64,000 bases of DNA, from assembly GCA_037577475.1 (NCBI GenBank), contig CM075185.1:33292874-33356873 (forward strand), written 5' to 3'. The notes beneath the pieces were generated by a model. The model ran no database searches. It saw nothing but the letters and a program-made list of their open reading frames with translations, and had not been told where the DNA came from. The DNA comes from Chaunax sp. Z400 (taxonomy: Eukaryota; Chordata; Actinopteri; Lophiiformes; Chaunacidae). The position numbers were made by a program, and so were the translations under genes. Shown in pieces: positions 20,939 to 33,633 of the stretch; position 1 is the stretch's first letter, and every line of letters starts with the position of its first letter.

Positions 20939-22200
20939 AAATCACCAGGTGTTTACAGGGGTGTTTATTTATTTGGTTACTTAATATTTATTCTTTCTTA
21001 GTGTATCTTCCTCTTTTTATATAAATGATAATGTAAAGTTGTAAGATATTTGAGTTGGTGTAAATATGTGTTGTAGGTGCATTTATGTGTGTATGTATAA
21101 TATATGTATAGAATAATAAGGTATAATCACCATAGTGTATATTATTCATTATATTTTATATGATATTAAATATTATATATACTGGATATTATATTACATA
21201 CATGTATTGTTTAATAGTATATATAATATACTATTAAACTATTAGGCTCTGAATATCAACATCAAAAGTTTGCTAAATAAATAGCTCAACATGACAGAGG
21301 TCTGCTTGGAGAGTTTAAAGACATGACATCAAATCTTTGATTTTTGAAGCATTCTGTCCTCAAGAAAAACTGAAACTCATACATCCAAAAGTCACTTGTG
21401 GTAATTTTATCACCAAATATTCTGACTCCGAGTCATAATTTGTATTTGCTAATTTTATGTGTTGTTCTGTCTCCCTGAATGGGGGAGGCGCTGTCACTTT
21501 GTTCTGTGCTCTTTAGGAGTTGCAGGTGGAGGCTGCTGATTGGACAGGAGACTGATGGCAAAGCCTTTAAAAAGGCACCTGTGGCTCCTCTTCTCCTCTT
21601 TCAAACTGACCAGGCTGCTGTGTGATGATGACCTTTTTTTGTTGGGTAAGTATTTATTATGATTGTTTTTTTCTGGTTTTTCTTTAATCAACTAAACAAG
21701 TGTATAAAAAATATGTTCAATGCTGATCTGTTGACGTTCAACTACCTTTTAAATACAAAGAAATATCAGCATAAAGCTCTTGGTTGAAGAGTCAGGTGTT
21801 TTATTTGTTTTCACTGTAGTCTGTCCTTCATTAGAAAGAAACCGTGTAAAAATAAAATCTCCTAATGTTGCATTAATCGATGATTTATTGTCTCGCCAAT
21901 TAAACCATCTGACTCACGTGTCAGGGAGAGACTCAAAAAAATGAATCATGGCCTAGTTTAATATTAAGTAATTATATCTATTTGATTTTATGTAAATAAT
22001 CATATTTTGAAAATGTATGCATTCAAATGACATAGAATCAGCATGAATCTGTTAATTATGAAAACAATTCAATTTAATTAGTTAGAAAATATTAAAAAGG
22101 TTTAAATATGTTTTGCTATAGAACAAGCATGATTCAATTGGTTAAAATTTATGAGATTGGTTTGCATATCATTTTCAGGAAATTAGATCGTTTTACAGGG
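20939..22200. other. AT-rich spacer with a diverged S-like patch
   Basis: About 60 bp ending with 21528-21559 match module S (11185-11216), including the preceding CACTTTGTTCTGT and acceptor-like AG. The remainder holds the LINE 3' UTR and AT-rich DNA near 21100-21240. No gene recognised. Confidence 0.6.
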
Positions 22201-22204
22201 GAAA

Positions 22205-22212
22205 TGACGTCA
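22205..22212 (+). promoter_or_regulatory. Perfect CRE upstream of the 22.4-25.9 kb gene
   Basis: TGACGTCA palindrome, with a second half-type site (TTTACGTCAC) near 22353-22362 and an AT-rich TTTATATCAG between them. It lies about 200-350 bp upstream of the first donor-bearing exon, which ends at 22552. Function is inferred from motif and position. Confidence 0.5.
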
Positions 22213-22399
22213 CAGGTCTGACTGACTCAACAATTTTGAACCTTTACCTGTTGGCCTGCATCAGACCAGAGAGTGTTAAATTTAGTCCGGATTCACCCAG
22301 TCTTCAATTTAACCCGCATGGTGCTATTTATATCAGCTAAGCGCTCTTTGTTTTTACGTCACGCTATTAAAACGAGTCAGTATTTTGAAAACGCGTCGG

Positions 22400-22552
22400 A
22401 CTTCAGCCATTGACGACAACAACTGCGCGGTTCATTTTGAAGTAACGTCGAAGGAGCCGTGGATGGCGGGTTGTTCCACCGTATTTGGCTTTGGCGGACT
22501 CGGATTCTCTGACCTGCTGTGTTACAAGAGGTTGTTCAGAATCGGAGCTACC
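22400..22552 (+). other. Candidate first exon of the 23.5-25.1 kb gene
   Basis: A CpG-rich stretch ends in GCTACC followed by GTAAGTAAT, a strong donor at 22553. The frame beginning MAGCSTVFGFGGLGFSD at 22464 is open to the donor, but whether it is translated is unclear. Position after the CRE fits a transcription start near 22400. Confidence 0.4.
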
Positions 22553-23530
22553 GTAAGTAATTAATCACAATGTATTTGTAAGTTTTTACAAGTAAAATCC
22601 TACATTTCAAATTGTTTGAGCAGAATTATGAAATATAAAATAAATGTACTTCCACCTTAGTAGGCCTTGGTTTAGTTAAATTAGCTTTTAAGTAACTGGA
22701 TTGTACATATTAAAATTTAATTTTTATTGTATTGAAGTGTTTTTTCATTGTGCTATTGATCATTAAGCTTAGGATCCAGGTAGGCCTACTGCTTCCCAAC
22801 ATGGCAGGTAACAGAATCTGATGGGTTACAACATTGAAAACGTTTTTAAAAAAGAGTAGAGGGTGATTTTGGTAATACAATGTGTTTAATGCATGTTGTT
22901 TTTGTCTTTCTACAGATTCAGAATTCTTTGAAGCATAACATTACGCTGATTTTGGACATCGTCTATGCAGGGGGAACCTCTTGGATTTTGTAAGTATGTA
23001 GGCTAAAAAGGCACTGAGCATGATAATACATAGAAAGTTAAATACATCAGATGACTAAGGATGAAACATATTTTGAATCAACAGTACAAGCATTAACATG
23101 AGCAACATTAGCATGTCTACTGCATACTTAAAAACATATTTGCATTGTTTGACCTAGGGTTTGATATGTTTTTGCAGGTAGTGTGCTGTAAATCATATTT
23201 GGTTTTTTGGTTTTTTTAAAGGAGATTGCTTGTGTTTTGTTTTTCTATCCGTATGTTCTTCTCCACAACTGATAAATTCCTCTTTTCCTTTGTTCACAGA
23301 TGCTGTATGTAAATGTGGCAGTGGCATCTCAAGTGTGTGGCATCACAGTATCTTCCAGGTATGAGCTGCTAAAAACATTTCAGGCTGAAGCATATCCTCT
23401 ATGGCCGCAATAGCCGGTATCCATGCATATATGTAGATTGTCCATGTACATTTTCAAGTTGGAAAACCCTTTTAAGGCACATATGATACAACTGCTCAAT
23501 GCTGTGATTAATGTATTTTTTTCTTTTCAG

Positions 23531-25089
23531 AATGAAGACCTACACACCAAACGAGGCTGTGTCCTGAGGAGCTCAGGTGTCCACCTTAATGAAGACATGG
23601 AGACACTGGTCAAGGAATACGTGGTGAGTGTTTGGCAACCTACTGTCTTAATTTTGTATATGTGTTGTGGATATATTTTCATTGATAGTTTTGTTACTTT
23701 CCTCAAAGGCACCCCAGTCTAGCTTTGCCTATGTGCATGAAGTGTGTACTAAAAGACTGAACTATGCAGCTATCAGTGTGGAGCATTATTGATCTTATAA
23801 ACCAAACGAGAAGCTTCTCACATGTAAATGACTCTGGAAAATATGAAGCAATTGGTAATACAAAGTGTACATTTTGGAGTAAAAATAGGGAGTAAGGAGT
23901 AAAATATGAACTATTAGAGTAAAATTTGATATATACAAGATAATACTCCGAGTCAATTCATATTCACCAAATTTGGATTAAATAACAGGCTTCCTTTTTC
24001 ATAATTATATTGTATCACACGATAACTCAAACTATTTCATGTATCATTTTCAGATTTTATACCCTTATAGACCTTAGTGCGAGGAAGAACTGGGTTGATT
24101 TAGGGAAAGGTTGGTTCCATATTTCTGACACTTGGGAGAGTTTTATCTCAGAAATATAGGGGCCTTAATTTCTCAACCGTTCCTCTGATTTTGTCCAAAT
24201 TTGGTGCAATTTGAGGAGGTCTATCTTGTATTTATTTGTATATGTTTAATTTTAGTCTAATAGTTCATATTTTACTCACTAGGAGGAGCTTTTTTTAATG
24301 AAAAACACTGTTTTTCAGACATAACTTCACATTTAATTTTAGGAGTTCAATCAGGGGAATTGCTTGTACAATGGAGGGGGATTGGCTTTCGGGGATATAC
24401 CCTTGCTGTCTGGATAACAGCGTAGGCCTAGTTTACCAAAGTAAACACTAACATCTGACTGTGGGGGAGTATTTAACTTTTTGAAGGATCACAATGTATG
24501 CAGTTTTTGTTGGCTTGCAGGTTTACTAAAGTACTCTTGGTGGCAAACTTTATAGGCAGCAATGGTAAGTTGAGGTCATTGCAAACTGGTTTGACAGAAA
24601 TGAAAGGCCAGTTATTGGGTCTTCCTGACTGTTTTGTGTGGTTTTGAAATCGTGGCGTTATTTTGCATTTGAATGGTTCAACATATTTGTAAGTTTGTGA
24701 AACAGTGTGCCTTAAATTCTGAATATCCCAATGTGATCAGCAGCTCATTGTTCTCTTTGTTTGTCCTCCAGGACAGTGAACCCAGAGAGGCTGAGGCGCT
24801 GATTCCTGAGACAACGATGGGCATACATGTTATTCGGGTGGAGGGCGCTAGTCCAGAAGACAAACCTGCAGATGTAGGTGTTGTGCTTGAAGGCACTGAA
24901 GTTCTGCAGAACCTTCAGAGTGTCACCCATGGATGTGTGATGCTCTTTGGACTCATTTATGCACTGAACTTAAGCTATCCAAAGGACCTGAAGTGCCTTT
25001 TCGAAGTGTTTCAGAAAGTCCTCACGGAACTGGACACGACCAAGCTTTCACCAAAAGTCCAAGCACTGAAAATTAAGATGCTCCGGTAA
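23531..25089 (+). CDS. 3' part of a fish-expanded uncharacterised gene (two coding exons)
   Basis: Exon 23531-23623 (after TTTTCTTTTCAG, before GTGAGT) and exon 24772-25089 join in phase 0. They encode about 137 residues with RSSGVHLNEDMETLVKEYV, then VVLEGTEVLQNL and LIYALNLSYPKDLKCLFEVF, ending KIKMLR. This pattern belongs to a large family of uncharacterised multi-copy teleost proteins known to me by its LSYP-K-LK-FE-QKV end. Upstream exon-like stretches at 22916-22989 and 23300-23358 have clean splice sites. However, the only open frame of the first does not join the second without a stop, so the start codon is unresolved. Either it is a 5' truncated duplicate, or those exons are untranslated. 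Polyadenylation signal at 25821. Confidence 0.6.
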
Positions 25090-25820
25090 TGGAGTTTTCC
25101 CTCTGTGGTTGACTTGTTGTAAGTACTTGTTCACTTAGTTTCCAACAAAAGTAGTTATTGTTACAGGCCTAGATGGCCTGTTTGGTCAACACTGTTTTGT
25201 CTGTGAGGTGTTTCAGTTAACAGAGTGATGGTTATTCAACCTTGCTTGCAGTTCTTGAAAGAGTTTACAGTACACTAGAAGTCAAAATGTGTGGTGGTGA
25301 ATAAGAGTTTTTTAAGTAAGTATAATACACCTTGTTTAGCTTTAGGTACTGTGTTGTTGTATTCCCACAATGTTAATTAAGGTTTTATTCTAAGTCACAT
25401 GACCGCACGATCCAGAAGTTAAGGTAAGCGTAACGTGTCAGATGAAAACAACAAATGAAATGTTTGTGTTTTAAATCTGTTCTATTCTTTAAATGCAGTA
25501 TTAGAAAAGGCGCACCCAGGGATGCATCATTTTATGTGTCCTTTGTAAACACTTCTGTTGTGTTGTGGTTTTGCAGCACATTTTCTAAATGCTGTGCATG
25601 TGTTGTCAAATTGATGTCTTCTTAATTTTCTTGTGTTTTGTCTATTTGCATGTGGTTTCTTAAGTTGCAGCTCGTTTGCCCTTGTGCGCCACTGTAGTAT
25701 TGACTGATCCAAAACCAAAAAAGATGGCACTCTATTTTTATATGTATATTTTGCGATACATGTTTTTATTGGGATTTGAAGACATTTCATATTATGAGTT
25801 TTGCACTGGAGTTCACAACA

Positions 25821-25826
25821 AATAAA
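25821..25826 (+). terminator. Polyadenylation signal of the 23.5-25.1 kb gene
   Basis: AATAAA followed 10-20 bases later by a T/G-rich stretch (TTTATTGGTGGTCTG). It lies 732 bp after the stop codon, a normal 3' UTR length. Confidence 0.6.
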
Positions 25827-25849
25827 CTGTGAAACAAGTTTATTGGTGG

Positions 25850-26516
25850 TCTGACTGTTCTTGTATGTATTTTAATAACAGATTGTAAATGTATGGTGAA
25901 CAGAAAAAATATATAATTTTAAAAAAAACATATAATTAAAACAAAAAATTAAATTGGGTTTATTTAAAAAAAGTATATAAATAGAATGCATTTAGAATAA
26001 ATTCAGTTTATTGCATAAACATAGTTATTAAGTATTTTAAAGACATTAAACGTATTCATTCTGATTAATAAGCATATTTGTATTGAATTGAAACAAATTG
26101 CATTTATTGAATAAAAATACATAAAGCTGTTTATTATGTATTTAAAACACATAAAGTTTATTCGAACTATTACATAAATCTCACTTTTACTTATTTCATT
26201 CATGTTTTAGTGACAAATATGAATCGCATAAAGTTTATTAGTTTATTTATGTTGAAATTATGTAATTGAAATTCATGGAAAATTTACATGTAATTAAAAT
26301 ACATAAATCTTAAGAATTAGGCTTAGATATTTCTGTGAGTGAGGTGACTTTTTGCCGTTCATTACGCACGTTTTCCTTTCTCCGACTGTCAGTTAAGCGG
26401 ACAGGGTGAGAGACGGGCAAATCAACCCTTCATCTCGGCGTTATGTGGGTCCTTTCTATCTCTGAAAAATCATTCTGTGGGTCTGATATCTTGGTGTAGT
26501 GAGTTTTACGCGTGAC
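25850..26516. other. AT-rich intergenic DNA before module S
   Basis: Degenerate ATAAA-rich sequence to about 26310, then a less AT-rich stretch up to the breakpoint at 26516/26517. No gene recognised. Confidence 0.7.
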
Positions 26517-27693
26517 ACGGCGCACAGTTAGAGGAGTTGTGCGGGATCGACTGCCTTCTGACGGGCTTGATTTTGTACTTGTGAATGATTTGGCTTTAAA
26601 AAACGTGTTTCCCGATTCCACAGAATGAAAAGTAAAAGAAAATCCTACTGTTGTCGCTCCTGCTGCCCCGACTCGTCCTGTCCTCCTGCGTGCGCCATTA
26701 CGCTGCCAAGTGTCCCAAATGAGTTCATGTGACGCAACAGAGATCCCGTTTTTGCAGAGTGGCTCATAGTTTAGGTAAAATGTGTTGTTCGGTTTTTCCC
26801 TGTTGCTGTGAACACATCTCAGACCCTCGTGGAGAAAAACGTCTCACTGCTCAGATAATTAGCTTTTCTGCATTTGAAGTGTTGCTCACAGTTAAAAAAA
26901 ATATCAAACAAAATCATGCAAGATGTTCTCAGTCTGACAAAAAGACAGATAAAATTGGTCTACTTGTATTTGCTATTTAGTTTTTTTTTGTTCTCCTGAT
27001 GCTGGCACTTTGTTCTGTTGTTTCAGAGTTACACCTGGAGGCTGCTGATTGGACAGGAGACTGATGGCGCCTCATTAACACAGCTGTGGATCCCATCAGT
27101 GACTCCTCCTCTTCCTGTCTGCCTCATCACTTTGTGCTAATTGGTGATTAGATGATTGTTGTAGTGAAGTTTCTTTTGTATATATTGTAAATATTCTGTA
27201 TTGCTGTAACAGGAAGGAAACCCTTTTTGATTTTCTCTTTTTTATGTTTGGAAGTGAAGTTTCGTGTATTTTCTGTCCTTCACTTTGTTAAATGAAGTTG
27301 CTGTAAACATTTGAAACTTGTATCTTTGTAAAGAAATGTAAATAAATCCTGTTTGGACTTGATTGTTGTGACACTGGTCATCCTTGGAGTTTGGAAAGAG
27401 GAGTCACATTTTTATGCTATGGTCAGGTTTCCTCTAGACTGGACAGAACAATTGTTCCTGTTCTACTTCTGACATTTCAAACTTCAGAGGACAAAACGCA
27501 GAGACTCATCTGAACATCAGGATTTGAACCGTCAACCTCAGACTCTTGAAGCTCAGCTGTGTCAAACAGAAGCTACATTTTGAAAGAACGAGACAGCCGG
27601 GATTCGAACCTGCTTTCCAGGATTGCGGGTCAGGATCCCACCTCCCTGAGCTAAAACTTTTTTTGCGCAAATGTTATATTTATCATCGTCAAT
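26517..27693 (+). repeat. Junction module S, copy 2 (before unit B)
   Basis: Homology to copy 1 begins exactly at ACGGCGCACAG. The left neighbour is single-copy DNA, so 26516/26517 is a duplication breakpoint. The right end continues into ATACTGAGG instead of the palindrome. It holds the same acceptor, the second polyadenylation signal and the tRNA-like pieces. Confidence 0.9.
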
Positions 27694-27726
27694 ACTGAGG
27701 CAAAAACACTTAAAAGACACCTAAGT

Positions 27727-27900
27727 GCTGGGATTTGATCCTAAACTGCCAACCATCTAACGCCTGTAGCTCATCTCACTGAGCTATACCTCCAGCTCTA
27801 TAGAATGTGGTCGGAAGTTCTATTTATTATTCACACTGCACTGGAAAAAACCTCTAAATGTGGGAACTGAGTTTTGAATCCATAAACTCATAACACTAAG
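27727..27900 (-). pseudogene. tRNA-like pair at start of unit B
   Basis: The minus-strand 27727-27796 (70 nt) has GCTGG pairing with a terminal CCAGC. It has a perfect D-stem GCTC/GAGC in TAGCTCAGTGAGATGAGC and a T-arm-like GGATCAAATCCC. It is the best cloverleaf-like unit in the window, but there is no normal anticodon arm. A more decayed unit follows near 27870-27940. Copies at 40128-40197 onward. Confidence 0.5.
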
Positions 27901-28029
27901 TGTCTGCAGCTTATCCTTCTGAGCTCTACCTGTAGCTCTTTTGAGGAGAAACACTTTGAGAACATCAGGATCTGATCTTGTTGATCTGAGGATCTTGAGG
28001 ATCTGTCATGTCTGAGTATGTGTAAAAAA

Positions 28030-28454
28030 TGAAATGGTTCCTAAAGCATTGGTAGAGTGTTGCCATCACGCCATCTACAGAAGTACTCTGATGACAGGGT
28101 TATAGTGGGATGTCTGACAGGGGGAGAGGAGGGAGAGTAGGGGAGTGTCTTTGGAGCTTTTGTAGACTGGTGTGAAAATAACCACCTGTTACTGAACATT
28201 GAGAAAACAAAGGAGCTGGTGGTTGACTTCAGAAAGTGGAAGTCACCTCTTATTCCTGTCTCAATCCGGGGTGGATGGACATCGACATGGTTCAGTCCTA
28301 CAAATACCTGGGAATGTACCTGGACCATAAACGCACCACACTTACAAGAAGGGCCTGAACTGACTTTACTCTCTTAGGAAGCTCAGGTCCTTCAGTGTTT
28401 CCGTTAACATTCTGAACATTTTTTATCAGAAAAATTGCACGCTCCCTCAAAACT
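28030..28454 (+). pseudogene. LINE reverse transcriptase fragment, copy B
   Basis: More complete than in copy A. YSDD (28084-28095) matches the catalytic Asp-Asp box of LINE RT, followed by GAFVDWCENNHLLLNIEKTK and, after frameshifts, LRSFSVSINILN. In-frame stops show it is dead. L2-like affiliation is inferred. Confidence 0.75.
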
Positions 28455-28760
28455 TGCGACATCTGTGGCATTGTGCTGTGTGATGAAACTGCACATTTTA
28501 GAGTGGCCTTTTATTGTGAGCAACCTAAGGCACACCTGTGCAATAATCATGCTGTCTAATCAGCATCTTGATATGCCACACCTGTCAGGTGGATGGATTA
28601 TCTCGGCAAAGGAGAAGTGCTCACTAACACAGATTTAAACAAGTTTGTGAACAAAATTTGAGAGAAACAGGCCTTTTGTGTGCATAGAAAATTTTTGATT
28701 TTTGCTTTCAACACATGAAAAATTGGAGCTAAAACAAAAGTGTTGCGTTTATATTTTTGT
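28455..28760. mobile_element. Tc1/mariner-like relic, copy B
   Basis: Matches 271-576 with a few substitutions, with the same terminus at the right end. Confidence 0.5.
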
Positions 28761-29984
28761 AGGGTATAGTTTTACAGACACTCCAAACACATATACTGTA
28801 CGTAGATGACAGTATTGTTGCCCCTGTTGTGGACTGCCTTTCTGGTTTTTTGACCTTGGACTGTTTACTAGTTTGTTGATTACTAAATCTCTGAAAAGCT
28901 CCCAGTGTCTCTGTCACATGTCTGCATTTGGATCCTCACAACTCTGTCTGTGAACTCTGACAATTTCTGTCCTCTGAAGGTAATTTATTAGAGCCATATT
29001 TATGTCATAACATCACTGAATCAATAGAGTGCATCACTTTCACTAACCTACAATATGAGCCTGTGCTAGCTGTGTTTTACTGCTTGTGACTGTAAACGTT
29101 AATTCAAGGCTAAATTAGCAAACCTGGAAACTACTAATCCAACAACATGGAGACATTTAGCCTCAGAAACCAGATATTTAGTAACTTTTTAGCAGACTGC
29201 TTTGACTGACCTCTATGCTCCAGTGAAAATAAAGTGCTTGTGTCCTTTGACCAGAAAAAGGGTGAAAAAAATCAGAAGAAATAATATTAGTTTCAGGAAT
29301 CAGACACTGTTTAATGTTCTTCACCATTTATATAGATTATTCCACTTTAGCCAGACAACAGGGACCAGCCTGAAAAAACAAGTTTCTGTAATTAAGGGAC
29401 TAAACTAAACTGAATTTAACCAATTTGGTGACCGTTTTGTTCTACAGTAAAAAAAAAAAAAAACAAGAAAGAGATTCTCTTTAAATTGATTTTTGACTCC
29501 TAAATTACTTTATATATAATTAACATCATCAACTGAACAGTGATAAGATGATCTTTTCAAACAATACATTTTTACTTCACAAATTTAACATAAAACATGT
29601 AAAACGACTCACCACATACTTTCTATGCTCTGTGGAAAGTAGTAGGTAATAATAATAGTGACTGCTGACCAATGATGGCAGCCTAGAAGGACCAAAAAAC
29701 TCAAACTCAAATCTGCAATGGGATGATGAGAATGAGAAATCAATGAGGGATCAATGAGAAAAACAGCCAAAATCTTACACATACAGTATAAAGTATTTAT
29801 TTCATCAAGAAGTATCAAATTATTTAAAATTGTTTCTATAGTAAATTTGAATATGATTCCAATTTATATTTAGAGCTGAGTAGGAGAGAATGTAGAGTCT
29901 AACAATCAATCATTCTAAAAAACATTCAATACAGAGTGGAATCTAGACATCCACATGTAGAAAGGGCAGGGTGGATTAACAGAT
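28761..29984. other. Non-coding unit DNA, nothing recognised (copy B)
   Basis: Counterpart of 577-1829 without the 27-bp segment, which was lost between CCTGT direct repeats near 28827. Confidence 0.6.
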
Positions 29985-30304
29985 AATTCTAATTTAATAT
30001 AATATGATATAATAATTTAATATTTAATATACTATATAATTTAATATATAATATACTATATAATTTAATATATAATATACTATATAATTTAATATATAAT
30101 ATATAATATACTATATATTTTAATATATAATATACTATATATTTTAATATATAATATATAATATACTATATAATTTGATAATTTAATATATAATATATAA
30201 TATACTATATAATTTAATATAATAATTTAATATATAATATATAGTATACTATATAATTTAATATAATAATTTAATATAATATATATATAATAAACAAATA
30301 CAAA

Positions 30305-30347
<43 letters not shown>

Positions 30348-30670
30348 ATTTATTTATTTATCCATCTATTATTTATTTAATTATCCATCTATTTATCTAG
30401 CCATGTATTTATTTATTTGATTATTTATCTATTCATTTATTTATCTATTTGTTTGTTTATTTATTTACTTATTTATCTATTTGTTCATTTATTTATTTAA
30501 TTATTTATATATCTATTCATTTATCTATACATCCACTTGTTTATTTATTTAATTATTTATTTATCTATTTATTTATATATACATCTACTTGTTTATTTAT
30601 TTATCTATTTATTTATTTAATTATTTATTTATTTATTTATCTATTTATTTCTTTATTCGTTTACATTATT
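29985..30670. repeat. AT-rich and TTTA-type tract, copy B
   Basis: Same structure as 1830-2510. (AT)n at 30309-30340 is longer than in A and much shorter than in C. The Phe/Tyr/Leu ORF across it is an artefact. Confidence 0.95.
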
Positions 30671-30839
30671 TATACTTTTCAATAAGAGCAGGTCTAAACC
30701 GACTCTTTGTGAGACCCAACACTCCACCATGAGCAAGCACTTTGGCGACAGTGGCGAGGAAAAACTGCCTTTTACAGGCAGAAACCATCGAGCAGATCCG
30801 AGACTCATGGTGGACGGCCCTCTGCTTTGACCGGTTGGG

Positions 30840-30882
30840 GTGAGAGAGAGAGAGAGAGAGAGAGAGATAGGGAGGATAGGTG

Positions 30883-30924
<42 letters not shown>

Positions 30925-31270
30925 GAGCAAGAGAGAGAGAGAGATAGGGAAGATAGGTGGAGAGAGAGAGAGCGAGAGAGAGAGAGAGAGAGAGAGATAG
31001 GGAGGATAGGTGGAGAGAGAGAGAGCGAGAGAGAGAGAGACATAGGGAGGATAGGTGGAGAGAGAGAGAGAGAGAGATAGGGAGGATAGGTGGAGAGAGA
31101 AAGAGAGAGAGACAACAACAACATGTGCAACCACAACAACAATAATAGCTAAAAGAAAATTACATTATGCAGTATCTATAATACCTACACATAACTACGC
31201 TGATAATAATGATATTAATAATGATGATGATAATAATAGTAAAAATAATAATGGTGATGATAATAATCTC
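30840..31270. repeat. (GA)n minisatellite with trinucleotide tail, copy B
   Basis: Lacks roughly two of the GATAGG-bearing subunits found in copy A. The trinucleotide tail is the same. Confidence 0.95.
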
Positions 31271-31359
31271 ATCCTTACTGATGAGATCCCATCTGGACAC
31301 TGTGCCACAGCCTGGTTGTGTTAGAGTAGGGAGAGAGAGTTCATTATTCCAATCAGTTC

Positions 31360-33598
31360 TTAACACAAAACACCTGGAATAATGAGCTCTCTCTCTCTAC
31401 ACGAAACACAACCATGCTGCCACACTGTCCATTGGGCAAGCGAGGCAGTGCTGGTGAATGCATGCTTCTTCACAGTCTGCACCCCTGAAGTGAACTCCTG
31501 CTTCTTCTTGGGAGACCTGAACCTTCCCATGTCAAGCCTGCTCTGGTGTCTGGCAGCAAATGTTTTCACATACCCCAGACTCATCAGGAGATGATGAATC
31601 CACCTCTGAGGAGATGGGATGTGGCATGGTGGCAGCAGCCATGGAAAAGACACCAGGATGGGAGGAGGCGTCAGCCATGGAGGAGACACCAAGATGGGAG
31701 GAGGTGTCAGCCATAGAGGAGATACCAGGACGGAAGGTGGCAGCAGGCTGGAAGGAAGCAGAAGCCATGGAGGAGGCAGCAGGCTGGAAGGAGATGGAGA
31801 AGCATGGATTTTCCAAGAGACTTGTTGAAGTTGATGCCCCAGCAGTGACTGGTTGAACTCCTACAGGCTCGCCCTGTTTGGAAGACAACAACAAACAAAA
31901 ATTAGTTTACTGCATAAATAAGTGCAACAGTAAAGACGACTTACAACAGAGACAGACCAATGAATAAACACTGCTGTACTTACAGAGGCTATACGGCCAG
32001 GCTGGGGTGTAGAACAGTAGGAGAAGGGCTGGAGGTCCTCTTAGCCACTAAATTTAGAGGAGATACATGAGAAGACAATAGAGTTAAAAAGTGAACCTGT
32101 CTCACAGAAACCAGAAGGAGAATAGTAAGACAATAAATGTTTCTAACCTGCTGGTTTGTGAAAGCTACAGTCAGTCTCTGTTCTCAGCTCCACCAGATAC
32201 TCTGCCAAGCTGTCAACTCTGTCCATGCCTGGAACACCAGAATCATCTAGTCTGAAAAAATCAGAGATGAGATGAGCAACAAAATCTAAGAAGTGGAGCT
32301 CAGTGCAGATAGAATGGTTTCTTAACACATAATTATGTTTTTACATACCAGACTCATCAGGAGATGATGAGTCCACCTCTGAGGAGACACTAGGTTGTGG
32401 CATTGAGGCATCAGCCATGGAGGAGATACCAGGCTGGGAGAAGGCAGCAGCCATGGAGGAGATACCAGGCTGGGAGGAGATACCAGGCTGGGAGGAGATA
32501 CCAGGCTGGGAGGAGATACCAGGCTGGGAGGAGATACCAGGCTGGGACAAAGAAGCAGCAGGCTGGAAAGAAGCAGAGGTCATGGATATCAGTTTATGAG
32601 CAGCTCAGTGTTTGGTTAGCTTTGGCTATGGGATTAGCAAAAATAAAGCCTGGTTGAATTGAAATGTATTTAAGAATTTAAGAACAGCCACAAAGAAAAG
32701 GTTTTATGTAGCCAGAAATCAATTTGACATACCAGAGTATTTTTCAGGTGGTCTGAAGGTTGTCACAAATCCCCGGCCAATCACCTTCAAGCTGTTGGTG
32801 TTGACACTGTGGGTCAAATCCCAGAGTAGGTGAGCAGAGATGAGGACCTGCTCATCACTGGCTCAGTACCCCGATCCTTGATGTGGTCCATGCGGGAGAG
32901 GAAGTCTTTGCCGTACATAGATAGCAGTCAGTGATTGGTGGAGATGTCAGTGGGCTCTGGAGGAACCTGGCAGATCACTGGGATGAGGCTGGGCCGATCC
33001 ACAAAGTCAGCACACTCTCCAAGATAGTGTTCCATGTGGTGTCTGGTGGTAGATGAGGGCTGGAACAGGAGGCTCATACCAAAGGTTCAAGTCTCGCTGC
33101 AGTGCCAGACTGAAAGACGGTGTTGGTAAATCCACCTCTGGTCCTGCACAGGGATGGACTTGCTCATCTCACTTGACAACCAGAAAGAAATTGAAGCCCC
33201 AGCAGTGACTGGCTGAACCCCTACAGGCTCAACCTGTTTGGAAGACGACAACAACAAACGAAAATTAGTTAACTGCATAAATAAATGCAACAGTAAAGAC
33301 GACTTACAACAGAGACAGACCAATGAATAAACACTGCTGTACTTACAGAGGCTATACTGCCAGGCTGTGGTGTAGAACAGGGTTAGGGCTCCACATAGAG
33401 GATGGAGTAGGAGAAGGGCTGGTGGTTGTCACAGAGACCATAGCAGGGGTCCTCACAGAGGATGGGTGAGAAGAGGGGCTGGAGGTCCTCCTCGGTACTA
33501 AATTGAGAAAAAATACATGAGAAGACAATGGAGTTAAAAAGTGAACCTGTCTCTCAGAACCCAGAGGGAGAATAGTAAGACAATAAATGTTTCTTACC
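31360..33598 (-). CDS. Pro/Ser-rich exon cluster, copy B
   Basis: Counterpart of 3268-5482 with the same splice borders and same unresolved frames. The exon near 32341-32583 has five PGISSQ-type units (four in A and C). A 6-bp in-frame insertion (TCATCT) near 33165 is shared with C but not A. Confidence 0.4.
32409..32550. repeat. 18-bp exon minisatellite, copy B (5 units)
   Basis: One unit more than copies A and C. The change is a multiple of three. Confidence 0.9.
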
Positions 33599-33633
33599 TG
33601 CTGGTTTGGGAGGATTTAGCGGCTGAAGGAGAC

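Larger units (their letters stand above)
18397..26516. other. Single-copy segment U between tail and module S
   Basis: This stretch has no second copy inside the window. It is flanked by duplicated DNA on both sides, and its left edge is set by the insertion that interrupts the other copy at 60129. It holds the kinesin exons, a LINE remnant and a plus-strand gene. Confidence 0.8.

Noticed and set aside
30449..30685. Phe/Tyr/Leu-rich 78-residue membrane-like ORF
   Set aside because: It is a translation of the TTTA/ATCT tetranucleotide tract.
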